DNA of 7,949 nucleotides, taken from CAYPUG01 sp964413905 (GTDB lineage Bacteria > Chloroflexota > Anaerolineae > JAADDB01). Under the pieces are notes generated by a model, which made no database searches, was not told the origin of the DNA, and saw only the letters and a list, made by a program, of their open reading frames with translations. The stretch spans positions 1 through 7,949 of the forward strand of contig CAYPUG010000121.1 of NCBI GenBank assembly GCA_964413905.1, written 5' to 3'. The first letter of the stretch is position 1, and each line of letters begins with the position of its first letter. Positions 1-6,300 of the stretch are shown here, piece by piece. A program made the position numbers and the translations under genes.

Positions 1-579
1 GCAGCGCGCGGCCTCCACGTATGTTTCCTGCCGAAGTGTGAGCACGGTGCCGCGAACCAGCCGGATGAAGGTGGGAACCGTGCCGACGCCTACGGCGATG
101 ATTACGTTCTGCAGTCCTACGCCTAACACCGCGACAAGGGAAAGGGCCAGAAGAATGCTGGGGAAGGAGAAAAGGGTATCGGCCACCCGTTGCACAACCA
201 TGTCTATCCAGCCGCCGTAATACCCTGAAATTGCGCCTAAGGGCACGCCCACAAGTAACCCGATGGACACCGCGAACACACCAATGAGGAGGGAAAGGCG
301 TGTCCCGTACAGAATCCGAGCCAGAATATCCCGCCCTAGGTGGTCTGTGCCCAACGGGTGGGCAGCGCACGGACGGATAAGTGCCTGGGTTAACTTTTGT
401 GCCGTAGGATCGTACGGGGTGATGAGGGGAGCCGCAATGGCTACCACCGCGAACATCACTAAAATGGACATCCCCACCAGGGCCGGTCGGTGGCGACGAA
501 AACGTCGCCACGTCAGGCGCATGAGCGAATCCTCCCGGATTTCCATGTGTCCGATTTCGGCCATTGTGATCTCAGCCAT
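1..579 (-). CDS. DppC/OppC-type ABC transporter permease, partial (3' end beyond base 1)
   Basis: Inner-membrane permease subunit of a peptide/nickel-class ABC importer; it should pair with the DppB-type permease encoded just upstream. The frame is open for 193 codons and runs off the window edge. From the ATG at 579, residues 1-33 are cytosolic and basic near the end, and TM1 is about 34-52. The family hallmark follows at about 74-98 (HPLGTDHLGRDILARI...), then further hydrophobic segments at about 97-118, 136-155 and 157-170. The last visible residues (YVEAARC, 187-193) enter the EAA loop that contacts the ATPase. The gene starts inside the end of dppB, an 8-base overlap (ATGGCTGA). A second in-frame ATG at 522 (Met20) is preceded by a better Shine-Dalgarno (GGGAGG), so the true start is uncertain: either 579 or 522. 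The family assignment is firm; the substrate is unknown. Confidence 0.93.
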   Translation of the reverse strand, partial: MAEITMAEIGHMEIREDSLMRLTWRRFRRHRPALVGMSILVMFAVVAIAAPLITPYDPTAQKLTQALIRPCAAHPLGTDHLGRDILARILYGTRLSLLIGVFAVSIGLLVGVPLGAISGYYGGWIDMVVQRVADTLFSFPSILLALSLVAVLGVGLQNVIIAVGVGTVPTFIRLVRGTVLTLRQETYVEAARC

Positions 580-1501
580 AGCGAATCCTCGGGTCAATAT
601 AAGCGTACAGGATGTCCACGATGAGGTTCACCAGGATGAACATCGCGGAGAAGATGAGCACAATACCCTGCACCACCGGGTAATCCCGCGCGAAGATGGA
701 ATCTACCAGGAGAAGTCCGATACCGGGCCATCCGAACACGGATTCGGTGAGGACCGCGCCGCCGAGCAACGCGCCGAACTGTAAACCGATGACCGTGAGC
801 ACCGGGATGAACGCGTTCTGCAACGCGTGGCGGAAGATGACCGTGCGCTCCTTCAAGCCCTTGGCCCGCGCGGTGCGGATGTAGTCTTGGTTAAGTACTT
901 CCAGCATACTGGCGCGTGTCATGCGTGCAACCAGGGCTACAGAAAACAAGGCTAATGTCAGGGAGGGGAGAATGATGCTGGTGGGCTTCTCCGCGCCCGC
1001 GGCCGGTAGCCAATGCAACTTTACCGCGAAGAGAATGATGAGCAGCAAGCCTAACCAGTACACCGGCATGGATATGCCCAGCAAGGAGCCAAAGGAAGCC
1101 AAGTAGTCGAAGAGAGAATACCGACGGGTGGCTGCAATCACCCCTGCAGAAACCCCGAACACCGTGGCCAACACAGTACTGACAACGGCCAGTTTTAGGG
1201 TGTTGGGCAACCGCGCGGCTACTTCTATCAGCACGGGTTGGCTGGTGCGCGCGGAGAGTCCCAAATCACCCACGAACAGGCGCCCCATGAAGATGATGTA
1301 CTGGACCCATAGGGGTTTATCCAGCCCCAGTTGAACGCGGATGCGTTCAATTTCCTCCTCGCTGGCCAGAAGCCCGGCAATAATGCGCGCCGGATCTCCG
1401 GGCAGTAGGCGCAGGAGGAAGAAGACAATCGTGGCGACGCCGATCAATGTGATAATCGCTGCGATGAACCGTTGAATGAGATATCGTGTGAATCCGCCCA
1501 T
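572..1501 (-). CDS. DppB/OppB-type ABC transporter permease
   Basis: Inner-membrane permease of a peptide/nickel-class ABC importer, 309 aa, the usual length for the family. It begins MGGFTRYLIQRF with TM1 at about 9-31 and the typical RLLPGDPAR segment at 31-39. A periplasmic loop follows, then TM segments at about 101-125, 136-161, 177-193, 229-254 and 278-302. The EAA/ATPase-contact motif is at about 206-226 (DYIRTARAKGL), and the protein ends in the family's typical DPRIR. The open frame extends further upstream to 1699, but that part overlaps the binding-protein gene and has no family similarity, so I start at 1501. No Shine-Dalgarno is visible in front of this ATG; the gene follows a strong hairpin in a 71-bp gap after the binding-protein gene. 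Its 3' end overlaps dppC by 8 bases. Substrate not deducible. Confidence 0.95.
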   Translation of the reverse strand: MGGFTRYLIQRFIAAIITLIGVATIVFFLLRLLPGDPARIIAGLLASEEEIERIRVQLGLDKPLWVQYIIFMGRLFVGDLGLSARTSQPVLIEVAARLPNTLKLAVVSTVLATVFGVSAGVIAATRRYSLFDYLASFGSLLGISMPVYWLGLLLIILFAVKLHWLPAAGAEKPTSIILPSLTLALFSVALVARMTRASMLEVLNQDYIRTARAKGLKERTVIFRHALQNAFIPVLTVIGLQFGALLGGAVLTESVFGWPGIGLLLVDSIFARDYPVVQGIVLIFSAMFILVNLIVDILYAYIDPRIRYG

Positions 1502-1517
1502 AGGTTTTTGGTGGATT

Positions 1518-1558
1518 ATCGTTGCGGGGCCGAGCGACTCGCGCGACCCCGCAACGGG
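1518..1558 (-). promoter_or_regulatory. Intercistronic hairpin between binding-protein and permease genes
   Basis: Perfect 10-bp arms CGTTGCGGGG (1520-1529) and CCCCGCAACG (1547-1556), with a 17-nt centre that can pair further (GC..GCG/CGC..GC). It sits 16 nt after the stop of the solute-binding-protein gene in the direction of transcription. No T-tract follows, so it is not a classical terminator. Stable hairpins after binding-protein genes in transporter operons commonly protect the upstream mRNA or attenuate read-through, giving more binding protein than permease. That role is inferred here. Confidence 0.6.
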
Positions 1559-1572
1559 ATGATTGTCCCCTT

Positions 1573-3222
1573 TTACTTGGGATGTGCGTAGATGGCATCG
1601 AACATCTCCGTTGGCAGGTAGGAGACGCCGGTAATCTTGGATGAGTACACAATGGGGAAGCGCTGTATCCAGAGGAAAATCCAGGGCGCATCGTCCCACA
1701 CAATCTTGGACGCTTCGCAGTAGAGTTGCTTGCGCACCTCGGGGTTGGTCTCTTTCTTAGCCTTCAGGATGAGTTCATCCACCTTCTCATTCTTGTAGAA
1801 GGAGGTTTCCAACCCGTGGGGTGGTGCATAGGTGCTCAGGAATTGAAGCATCTGCTGGGCCGCGTCCAGGTAGGAAGGTGCCCATCCCAGATAGTGCAGT
1901 TGGGTCGTGTTCTTCTCCGGCGGAGCGGTGATGGTGGCCACGTAGGAGGGCCAATCCATGGTCTTGACCGGCGCATGGACTCCCACTTCTTCCAGGTAAC
2001 CGGAGATGGCTTGCGCGGCCTGGAAGTCCTGGACATAACGCCCGGTAGGCGCAATGAAGTTCAGTTCTAGGGTCTCGTGGCCCGCTTCCTTAAGGAGCGC
2101 TTTGGCTTTTTCTGGATCGTAGGGGTATTCACCCACCTTACAGTACCCGAAGAGACTTGGGGCCATGGGCGCGTCCATGATGTCACCCGCGCCGAAAAGG
2201 ACCTTTTCGATGATGGCTTTTTTGTCCACCGCGTAGTTGAGGGCTTGCCGAACCCGTTTGTCCTTTAGCACGGGATCCAGGTTATTCATGGCGATGAAGA
2301 TAGTCCGGTCGCTGGGGGCGAGGAGCACTTCCACATCGGGGTTTTGTTTCAGCGCCGGGAGATCCGAGGCCGGCGGCAGGATGATGAGGTCCACTTGCCC
2401 GGCCAGGAGGAGACTTTCACGGGTGGCGGCTTCGGGCACAATCTGGAATTTGACCACGTCGTAATAGGGCTTCTCACCCCAATAGTCCGCGAATTTTTCC
2501 ACAGTGATGTGGTCGCCCTTCACCCGCTCTTTGAACACGTAGGGGCCCGTGCCCACCGGGTGGACGATGCTCTTATAGGAGTTGCCGTACTTTTCAACGG
2601 AAGCAGGTGAGATCATGCCGGCTGTGGTCAGTGCGAACGCGCTCACCAGGGGCGGGAAAGGCTCTTTCATGTGTAAGCGGATGGTGTATTCATCCACGGC
2701 CTCGACGCTTTCAATGGAGGTGAAAGGCGCGCGAATGGGTACCCGCAAATCGGGGTCAAGCATGCGCTCTATGTTGAATTTAGCGGCTTCCGCGTTGAAA
2801 GGCGTGCCGTCGTGGAATTTCACTCCCTTACGCAAGTGGAAGGTGACGGTCAGGCCGTCTTTTGAGACCTCCCAGGATTCGGCCAGTTGCGGTTGTACTT
2901 TCCCTTCCCGGTCGATGCGGACTAACGTTTGGACGACATATTCCACCATGTTCATCACAGTGGATGTGGTGGATGCCACGGGGTCTAGGGTGTCAGGATC
3001 AATGCCCACCGCGATGCGGAAGGTGGTCTTTGCCGCCGGTTTAGACGGGGTGGTAGGTTGTGCCTTCGCTTCTGTGGGCTTTTCCACCGATTTGGGAGCC
3101 GAGGTGGGCGTAGGCGTTGTTGATGGACCACACGCGGCGACGATGAGGGCGATAATCAGGACGAGCGTGAGTAAGAAAACGCTTCGCCAGGCTGTTTTGG
3201 GACGAGGTATGTACGCTTTCAT
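1573..3222 (-). CDS. Family-5 ABC solute-binding lipoprotein (peptide/nickel class)
   Basis: Extracytoplasmic receptor for the importer, 549 aa, anchored to the membrane by a lipid. The N-terminus is a lipoprotein signal: basic residues, a hydrophobic stretch at about 14-28 and a lipobox ending VAAC with Cys31. A Thr/Pro/Ala/Lys-rich linker (32-65) follows, a common tether between membrane and domain. The SBP_bac_5 signature lies at about 113-155 (LAESWEVSKDGLTVTFHLRK, then GVKFHDGTPF and AAKFNIERML). The start at 3222 has a strong Shine-Dalgarno (AAGGAGG, 7 nt away). The frame stays open upstream to 3330, but that region is the 5' leader and lacks family similarity. It is the first gene of the operon, followed by the two permeases. 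Ligands of this family include peptides, nickel chelates, opines and oligosaccharides; the sequence does not let me choose. Confidence 0.95.
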   Translation of the reverse strand: MKAYIPRPKTAWRSVFLLTLVLIIALIVAACGPSTTPTPTSAPKSVEKPTEAKAQPTTPSKPAAKTTFRIAVGIDPDTLDPVASTTSTVMNMVEYVVQTLVRIDREGKVQPQLAESWEVSKDGLTVTFHLRKGVKFHDGTPFNAEAAKFNIERMLDPDLRVPIRAPFTSIESVEAVDEYTIRLHMKEPFPPLVSAFALTTAGMISPASVEKYGNSYKSIVHPVGTGPYVFKERVKGDHITVEKFADYWGEKPYYDVVKFQIVPEAATRESLLLAGQVDLIILPPASDLPALKQNPDVEVLLAPSDRTIFIAMNNLDPVLKDKRVRQALNYAVDKKAIIEKVLFGAGDIMDAPMAPSLFGYCKVGEYPYDPEKAKALLKEAGHETLELNFIAPTGRYVQDFQAAQAISGYLEEVGVHAPVKTMDWPSYVATITAPPEKNTTQLHYLGWAPSYLDAAQQMLQFLSTYAPPHGLETSFYKNEKVDELILKAKKETNPEVRKQLYCEASKIVWDDAPWIFLWIQRFPIVYSSKITGVSYLPTEMFDAIYAHPK

Positions 3223-3236
3223 CGTTCTCCTCCTTA

Positions 3237-3254
3237 TTAAATCGGACTCTTCAT
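3237..3254 (-). CDS. Possible five-codon leader peptide (MKSPI)
   Basis: ATG AAG AGT CCG ATT TAA, followed directly by a second in-frame TAA. A near-ideal Shine-Dalgarno, AGGAGGG, lies 6 nt before the ATG. The stop codons abut the Shine-Dalgarno of the binding-protein gene, a geometry suited to translational coupling or leader-peptide control. That Shine-Dalgarno is also the 3' arm of a small hairpin (3261-3280). It may be chance: a purine-rich leader with a second GGAGG can occur by drift, and five codons carry no statistical signal. Confidence 0.35.
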   Translation of the reverse strand: MKSPI

Positions 3255-3260
3255 TTGATA

Positions 3261-3280
3261 CCCTCCTATAAGTCGGAGGG
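3261..3280 (-). promoter_or_regulatory. 5'-leader hairpin masking a second Shine-Dalgarno
   Basis: On the transcript, CCCTCC (3280-3275) can pair with GGAGGG (3266-3261) around an 8-nt loop. The GGAGGG arm is the Shine-Dalgarno of the five-codon reading frame at 3254, so the stem would hide it. The stem is short (6 bp, GC-rich). A regulatory role is inferred only. Confidence 0.35.
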
Positions 3281-3364
3281 GACGGGCTACATTTACCTGG
3301 AAGGGGGGACCGAATGATACACGAACACATCGTTGGTTTATGGGGACCTCATCCTTGAGGAGCA

Positions 3365-3379
3365 CCTTCAAGTTGAAGG
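3365..3379. promoter_or_regulatory. Operator-like palindrome at the transporter promoter start site
   Basis: Perfect palindrome with 7-bp arms around one base (CCTTCAA-n-TTGAAGG). It begins 3 bp downstream of the -10 box of the transporter promoter and so covers the expected transcription start. A dimeric repressor bound here would block transcription, which suits a substrate-inducible importer. No regulator gene is in the window, and the binding protein cannot be named. Confidence 0.45.
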
Positions 3380-3381
3380 AT

Positions 3382-3411
3382 ATTCTACCTTCTGCGGCGG
3401 GAAAAGGTCAA
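3382..3411 (-). promoter_or_regulatory. Sigma70-type promoter of the ABC transporter operon
   Basis: Reading the minus strand: TTGACC (3411-3406), an 18-bp spacer, then TAGAAT (3387-3382). Each box matches the consensus at 5 of 6 positions. The start site would be near 3375, giving a leader of about 150 nt before the binding-protein ATG at 3222. It lies downstream of the tRNA terminator, so the transporter operon is separated from the tRNA operon. Confidence 0.65.
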
Positions 3412-3496
3412 ATGGGCACGCGACGCGAAAGAGACGTGGGCGAACCGGCGTGGAAGCATGAGGAACCATTTTGGGGGAGATTTTATCGCGACGGCC

Positions 3497-3534
3497 AAAA
3501 TGAAAGCCGGTCCTGGGGTGGGGCCAGGACCGGC
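3497..3534 (-). terminator. Intrinsic terminator of the tRNA-Gly/tRNA-Cys operon
   Basis: Perfect 11-bp stem GCCGGTCCTGG / CCAGGACCGGC (3534-3524 with 3516-3506) around a 7-nt loop. On the minus strand it is followed by the T-rich run TTTCATTTT (3505-3497). It lies 28 nt after the 3' end of tRNA-Cys, where a Rho-independent terminator for the tRNA operon is expected. Confidence 0.85.
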
Positions 3535-3562
3535 CACATGGGGTGGGGTGGGATGGATAAAG

Positions 3563-3634
<72 letters not shown>

Positions 3635-3641
3635 TTTAAGG

Positions 3642-3713
<72 letters not shown>

Positions 3714-3727
3714 CCGTTCCACACGCT

Positions 3728-3755
3728 ATTATAGCCAACTTGTGGAGGATGTCAA
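3728..3755 (-). promoter_or_regulatory. Perfect-consensus promoter of the tRNA operon
   Basis: On the minus strand, TTGACA (3755-3750), a 16-bp spacer and TATAAT (3733-3728). Both boxes match the sigma70 consensus exactly, as expected for a strongly expressed stable-RNA promoter. The bases after the -10 (AGCGTGTG) are fairly GC-rich, which in many bacteria goes with stringent control; that last point is inference. Confidence 0.9.
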
Positions 3756-3827
3756 CTTGGGTGCCTGTCCGCGGTCATTTAAAATGTACCCCGGTTTTGG
3801 CGGAAGGGTCTTATAGATAGAGAGTAG

Positions 3828-3876
3828 AAATTTGTGTGATTCTCGCCGCCGAAGGCGGCGAGAATCACACAAATTT
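3828..3876. repeat. Perfect 49-bp palindrome (23-bp arms, GAA loop)
   Basis: The arms 3828-3850 and 3854-3876 are exact reverse complements. Each runs from an AT-rich outer end (AAATTTGTGTGATT) to a GC-rich core (CTCGCCGCC). The three bases GAA (3851-3853) separate them, closed by a C-G pair; C(GAA)G is a known very stable DNA mini-hairpin. It sits between the tRNA promoter (minus strand) and the membrane-protein gene (plus strand). It has no long T-tract on either side, so a plain terminator is not convincing. Options are a mobile palindromic unit (REP- or MITE-like), a bidirectional transcription barrier, or a protein-binding cruciform. No second copy occurs in this window. Confidence 0.9.
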
Positions 3877-3934
3877 TCTCCTGAGCCAAGGTGCATAAAG
3901 CGCGACGTCTCTTGGACAAAGGGAGCATGCCCAA

Positions 3935-4585
3935 ATGCGAGAAACACAAACGTCATCGGCATCGTGGCATGAAGTCCTCGTATGGGGGATGACCGCGTTC
4001 GCTTGGGCTGTGGCCGTGTGGGGTGTGTGGGTGCCCGGTCACTCGGTGGGTACTCAGGTGCTGGGCGTGGACATGGCGGAAGCGGTGAAGTTCCTCCCCG
4101 CGGTGCGGAGTGGCCAGGTCCACATCTGGCGGGAGGGGTTCCTGCTGCCCCAGGTGACGCTCTCCCTGTTCTTGAGTGTCCACGCGTGGCAACCGCGTTG
4201 GCCCTTTTCCACGGGCGTGAGGGTGGCTTTGACCGTGGCGGCTGCCGCGGTCGCGTTGAGCATGTTGCCCCCCGCGTGGACCCCCGCGGTGTTGCGCGCG
4301 GGGGAGTGGCGTTTACAGGTGATGTTTATCCTCCTGGGCCTGCTGGCCGCGGCGGTCAGCCCTCTGGGACGATACCTTCCTGCTCAGGTGGGAGATGTGC
4401 TGCTTTTGGCCCTGGGTTTGGGGACAACTTTTGTCCTCTTCCGGCAATTGGCCCGGGTGTGGCCTGACTTTGAATCGGTGTATAACGTCTCCCTCACGTA
4501 CGGTCCGGGCGTATGGGCCGTTGTGGTCGGGGTTTTCGGCCTGGTCGTCCTGGTGTTTATGAGCCTCCATGCAAGAAGAGCGTGA
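3935..4585 (+). CDS. Uncharacterised multi-pass membrane protein
   Basis: I do not recognise this 216-aa protein. Hydrophobic segments suggest five or six membrane spans, at about 14-33, 68-84, 94-113, 127-144, 152-170 and 191-211. A soluble loop of about 34 residues (34-67) after TM1 contains GVDMAEAVKFLPAVRSG and HIWREG. The C-terminus is short and basic (HARRA). The start at 3935 is chosen because a GGGAG lies upstream at a slightly long spacing (9 nt) and little sequence precedes TM1. It is the only plus-strand gene and faces the RNA-processing operon tail to tail. No signal, catalytic or binding motif is obvious. Codon and base composition look like the neighbouring genes, and the frame is clearly coding. 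Confidence 0.8.
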   Translation: MRETQTSSASWHEVLVWGMTAFAWAVAVWGVWVPGHSVGTQVLGVDMAEAVKFLPAVRSGQVHIWREGFLLPQVTLSLFLSVHAWQPRWPFSTGVRVALTVAAAAVALSMLPPAWTPAVLRAGEWRLQVMFILLGLLAAAVSPLGRYLPAQVGDVLLLALGLGTTFVLFRQLARVWPDFESVYNVSLTYGPGVWAVVVGVFGLVVLVFMSLHARRA

Positions 4586-4607
4586 GATTTTGCAATTTTC
4601 ACCGTCC
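4586..4607. other. 22-bp gap between convergent genes, no terminator seen
   Basis: Only 22 bp separate the stop of the membrane-protein gene (plus) from the stop of the thpR-like gene (minus). The gap holds two TTTT runs but no inverted repeat, and I see no intrinsic terminator in the first bases of either neighbour. Read-through would make antisense RNA over the opposite gene. Confidence 0.6.
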
Positions 4608-5213
4608 TCAACTCTCCACCAATTTCACCTGTGCTACGGGCGTGTACACCGCGCCGGTGGGGCGCAAGTCGCTGCGGAAGAGGATCACCTCCTGCACCTG
4701 GTGCCGACCAAAGGGGTCCACCTTCAAACGGCGCACTGCATCCCCAATCCGGGCCAGGGTGGCGTCATCCAAGCCCTTGCGCACGCGGCCGATGGTCAGG
4801 TGGGGGGAGTAGGGCCGCTTCTCCGGTTCCCAGCCCGCCTGGACCATGGCGCGGGCCACCGCGGATTGAAGACGCTTGAGCACGTCCACATCGCCCCCTA
4901 CCCCCAGCCAGATGACCCGGGGCCGACGCCAGGTGGGGAACACGCCCGCGGCTTCTACTTCCAGGGCAAAGGGAGGGATGCCCAACAACGCCTCTTCCAC
5001 CCCCTCCTTGAGACGGGGGATGTCCGAACGCTTCCAGTTGCCCAGGAACACCAGCGTCAGGTGGATGTGGTGAGGTGGGGTCCAGCGCACCGAGTTGGTC
5101 GGCATCACTCGCGCCAGTTCCTTCTGGATGGCTGCAATCTCATCTTGGAGGTGAGCGGGCAAGGGTAATGCCCAAAACAATCGCCATGTCTGATAAGCGT
5201 TTTGCTTAGTCAT
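4608..5213 (-). CDS. thpR: RNA 2',3'-cyclic phosphodiesterase (2'-5' RNA ligase, LigT/ThpR family)
   Basis: Cytosolic 2H-phosphoesterase, 201 aa, of normal length for the family. It hydrolyses RNA 2',3'-cyclic phosphate to a 2'-phosphate, and family members can also join RNA ends 2'-5'. Both catalytic HxT motifs are present: HLTL at 51-54 (in HIHLTLVFLG) and HLTI at 138-141 (in YSPHLTIGRVR). The family N-terminal pattern RLFWALPLP is at 11-19. The start at 5213 gives an 8-base overlap (ATGACTAA) with the RNA ligase gene, matching the neighbouring junction. An ATG three codons upstream (5222) is possible but would lie only 1 nt after the GGGG. It is last in the four-gene operon. Family assignment is secure; the physiological RNA substrate in bacteria is unsettled. 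Confidence 0.94.
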   Translation of the reverse strand: MTKQNAYQTWRLFWALPLPAHLQDEIAAIQKELARVMPTNSVRWTPPHHIHLTLVFLGNWKRSDIPRLKEGVEEALLGIPPFALEVEAAGVFPTWRRPRVIWLGVGGDVDVLKRLQSAVARAMVQAGWEPEKRPYSPHLTIGRVRKGLDDATLARIGDAVRRLKVDPFGRHQVQEVILFRSDLRPTGAVYTPVAQVKLVES

Positions 5214-6300
5214 AGTGTCCATACCCCTTGAGAATGGTGCGAAATCGTTTGGTACTCTTCTTGAACACGCGGCGGAATCCCACTTGAATGAAGGGACGGC
5301 CGTCGATGAGGACCGCGTGGGTGTACATTTCCTCGACGCGCACGCGCGTGCCCAGGAGGGTGCGGAGGCGGTGCCAGGTGTCGATGTGGCGCACGAGGAT
5401 GCGGTACTCCTCCGCGGCCACATCGAAATGCCGCAAGTGGTCTAACCCGCGCAGGATGCTCTCTCCGAACCGCCGCGCGTACTCTTCCTCATCCAACCCG
5501 AATTCTTGTACAAACAACGTGGCCCGCAAAAAGCGGTTGAGGAAGTACCCGCTGTCCAGGTCGAACAGGATGCGCAGGTTGTCCTGCACGTCGGCCAGGT
5601 CGGAGATGGGAGTTACGAATTTGATGATTTGTTTCCCGTCCACGCTTTTCATCACCACGCCTTCTCCCCCGCGTTCGTTGATTTCTAATAGGAGGTTTTT
5701 CAACTCGCCCAGGCGGGCCAGGCTGTATTGGCCCAATTGGGGAACGGTGGGGATGGCGTAACGGGCCGCGAGGAGGTATTTTTCGTCCGGGGGCAGAAAC
5801 GTCCCATCCCGGTGGATGATGTCGAAGAGGAAGAAGTGCAGGCCGGGAGGGAGGTCGTACACCTGTTGGGCGTTGTACGGGCTCGCGCCCACGGCTTCCC
5901 CGCAGAGGATCGCGTCGGGGTGGTCGTGGAAGAATTCGCGGAGGCCGTATTGTTCGGCCCATATCTCCGCCCATTCGGTGGTGTAGGGGCAGACGAAGCC
6001 ACCTCGGGTGAACGCGAGGATACGACCTTCCACCCACACCAGGCGCACGTTGTAGCCGTCTATCTTTTCCTCAACGAAGAAGGGGGCCTCCTTGAAGTAA
6101 CGTTGAACCCCTCGTTCCAGGACAAAGACACGTTTAATGCGTGGATAGGCCCACGCGGTGAGGATGTGCCCCTCTTGGTTGGTGAATCGAGGGAAAAACG
6201 CGGTTCCCCGGGCGTGGGAGGGGGTGTCGTCGGTGACCCGCACGTATTCAATGTCCCCAAAGGTTCGTTCTTCGGTGACCTGGTCGAGTTCTTTAGCCAT
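5206..6300 (-). CDS. ATP-dependent RNA ligase, Pab1020/Rnl3 family
   Basis: Nucleotidyltransferase that seals 5'-phosphate and 3'-hydroxyl RNA ends using ATP; archaeal relatives circularise RNA. The protein is 364 aa, close to archaeal homologues. Visible motifs: motif I EEKIDGYNVR with the nucleophile Lys79; CGEAVG (133-138, Glu135); FFLFDI (156-161); motif IV GGEGVVMK (211-218, Glu213); and motif V QIIKFV (224-229, Lys227). The remaining C-terminal region is helical and probably mediates dimerisation, as in the family. The start at 6300 has a strong Shine-Dalgarno (AGGGAGG) inside the end of the RNase P gene, which it overlaps by 8 bases (ATGGCTAA). The frame continues upstream to 6360 without support. 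This family co-occurs with the 'RNA ligase partner' encoded immediately upstream. Confidence 0.93.
   Translation of the reverse strand: MAKELDQVTEERTFGDIEYVRVTDDTPSHARGTAFFPRFTNQEGHILTAWAYPRIKRVFVLERGVQRYFKEAPFFVEEKIDGYNVRLVWVEGRILAFTRGGFVCPYTTEWAEIWAEQYGLREFFHDHPDAILCGEAVGASPYNAQQVYDLPPGLHFFLFDIIHRDGTFLPPDEKYLLAARYAIPTVPQLGQYSLARLGELKNLLLEINERGGEGVVMKSVDGKQIIKFVTPISDLADVQDNLRILFDLDSGYFLNRFLRATLFVQEFGLDEEEYARRFGESILRGLDHLRHFDVAAEEYRILVRHIDTWHRLRTLLGTRVRVEEMYTHAVLIDGRPFIQVGFRRVFKKSTKRFRTILKGYGHYD

Noticed and set aside
1502..1699. Upstream extension of the DppB frame (66 codons)
   Set aside because: It overlaps the binding-protein gene's end in another frame and lacks family similarity; DppB proteins begin at the TM1 segment.
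3729..3962. Minus-strand open frame of 77 codons
   Set aside because: It crosses the perfect palindrome and the tRNA promoter, has no Shine-Dalgarno and shows no family resemblance.
4281..4304. 8-bp GC hairpin (CCCCCGCG/CGCGGGGG)
   Set aside because: It lies inside the membrane-protein gene with no T-tract and is likely a by-product of GC-rich codons.
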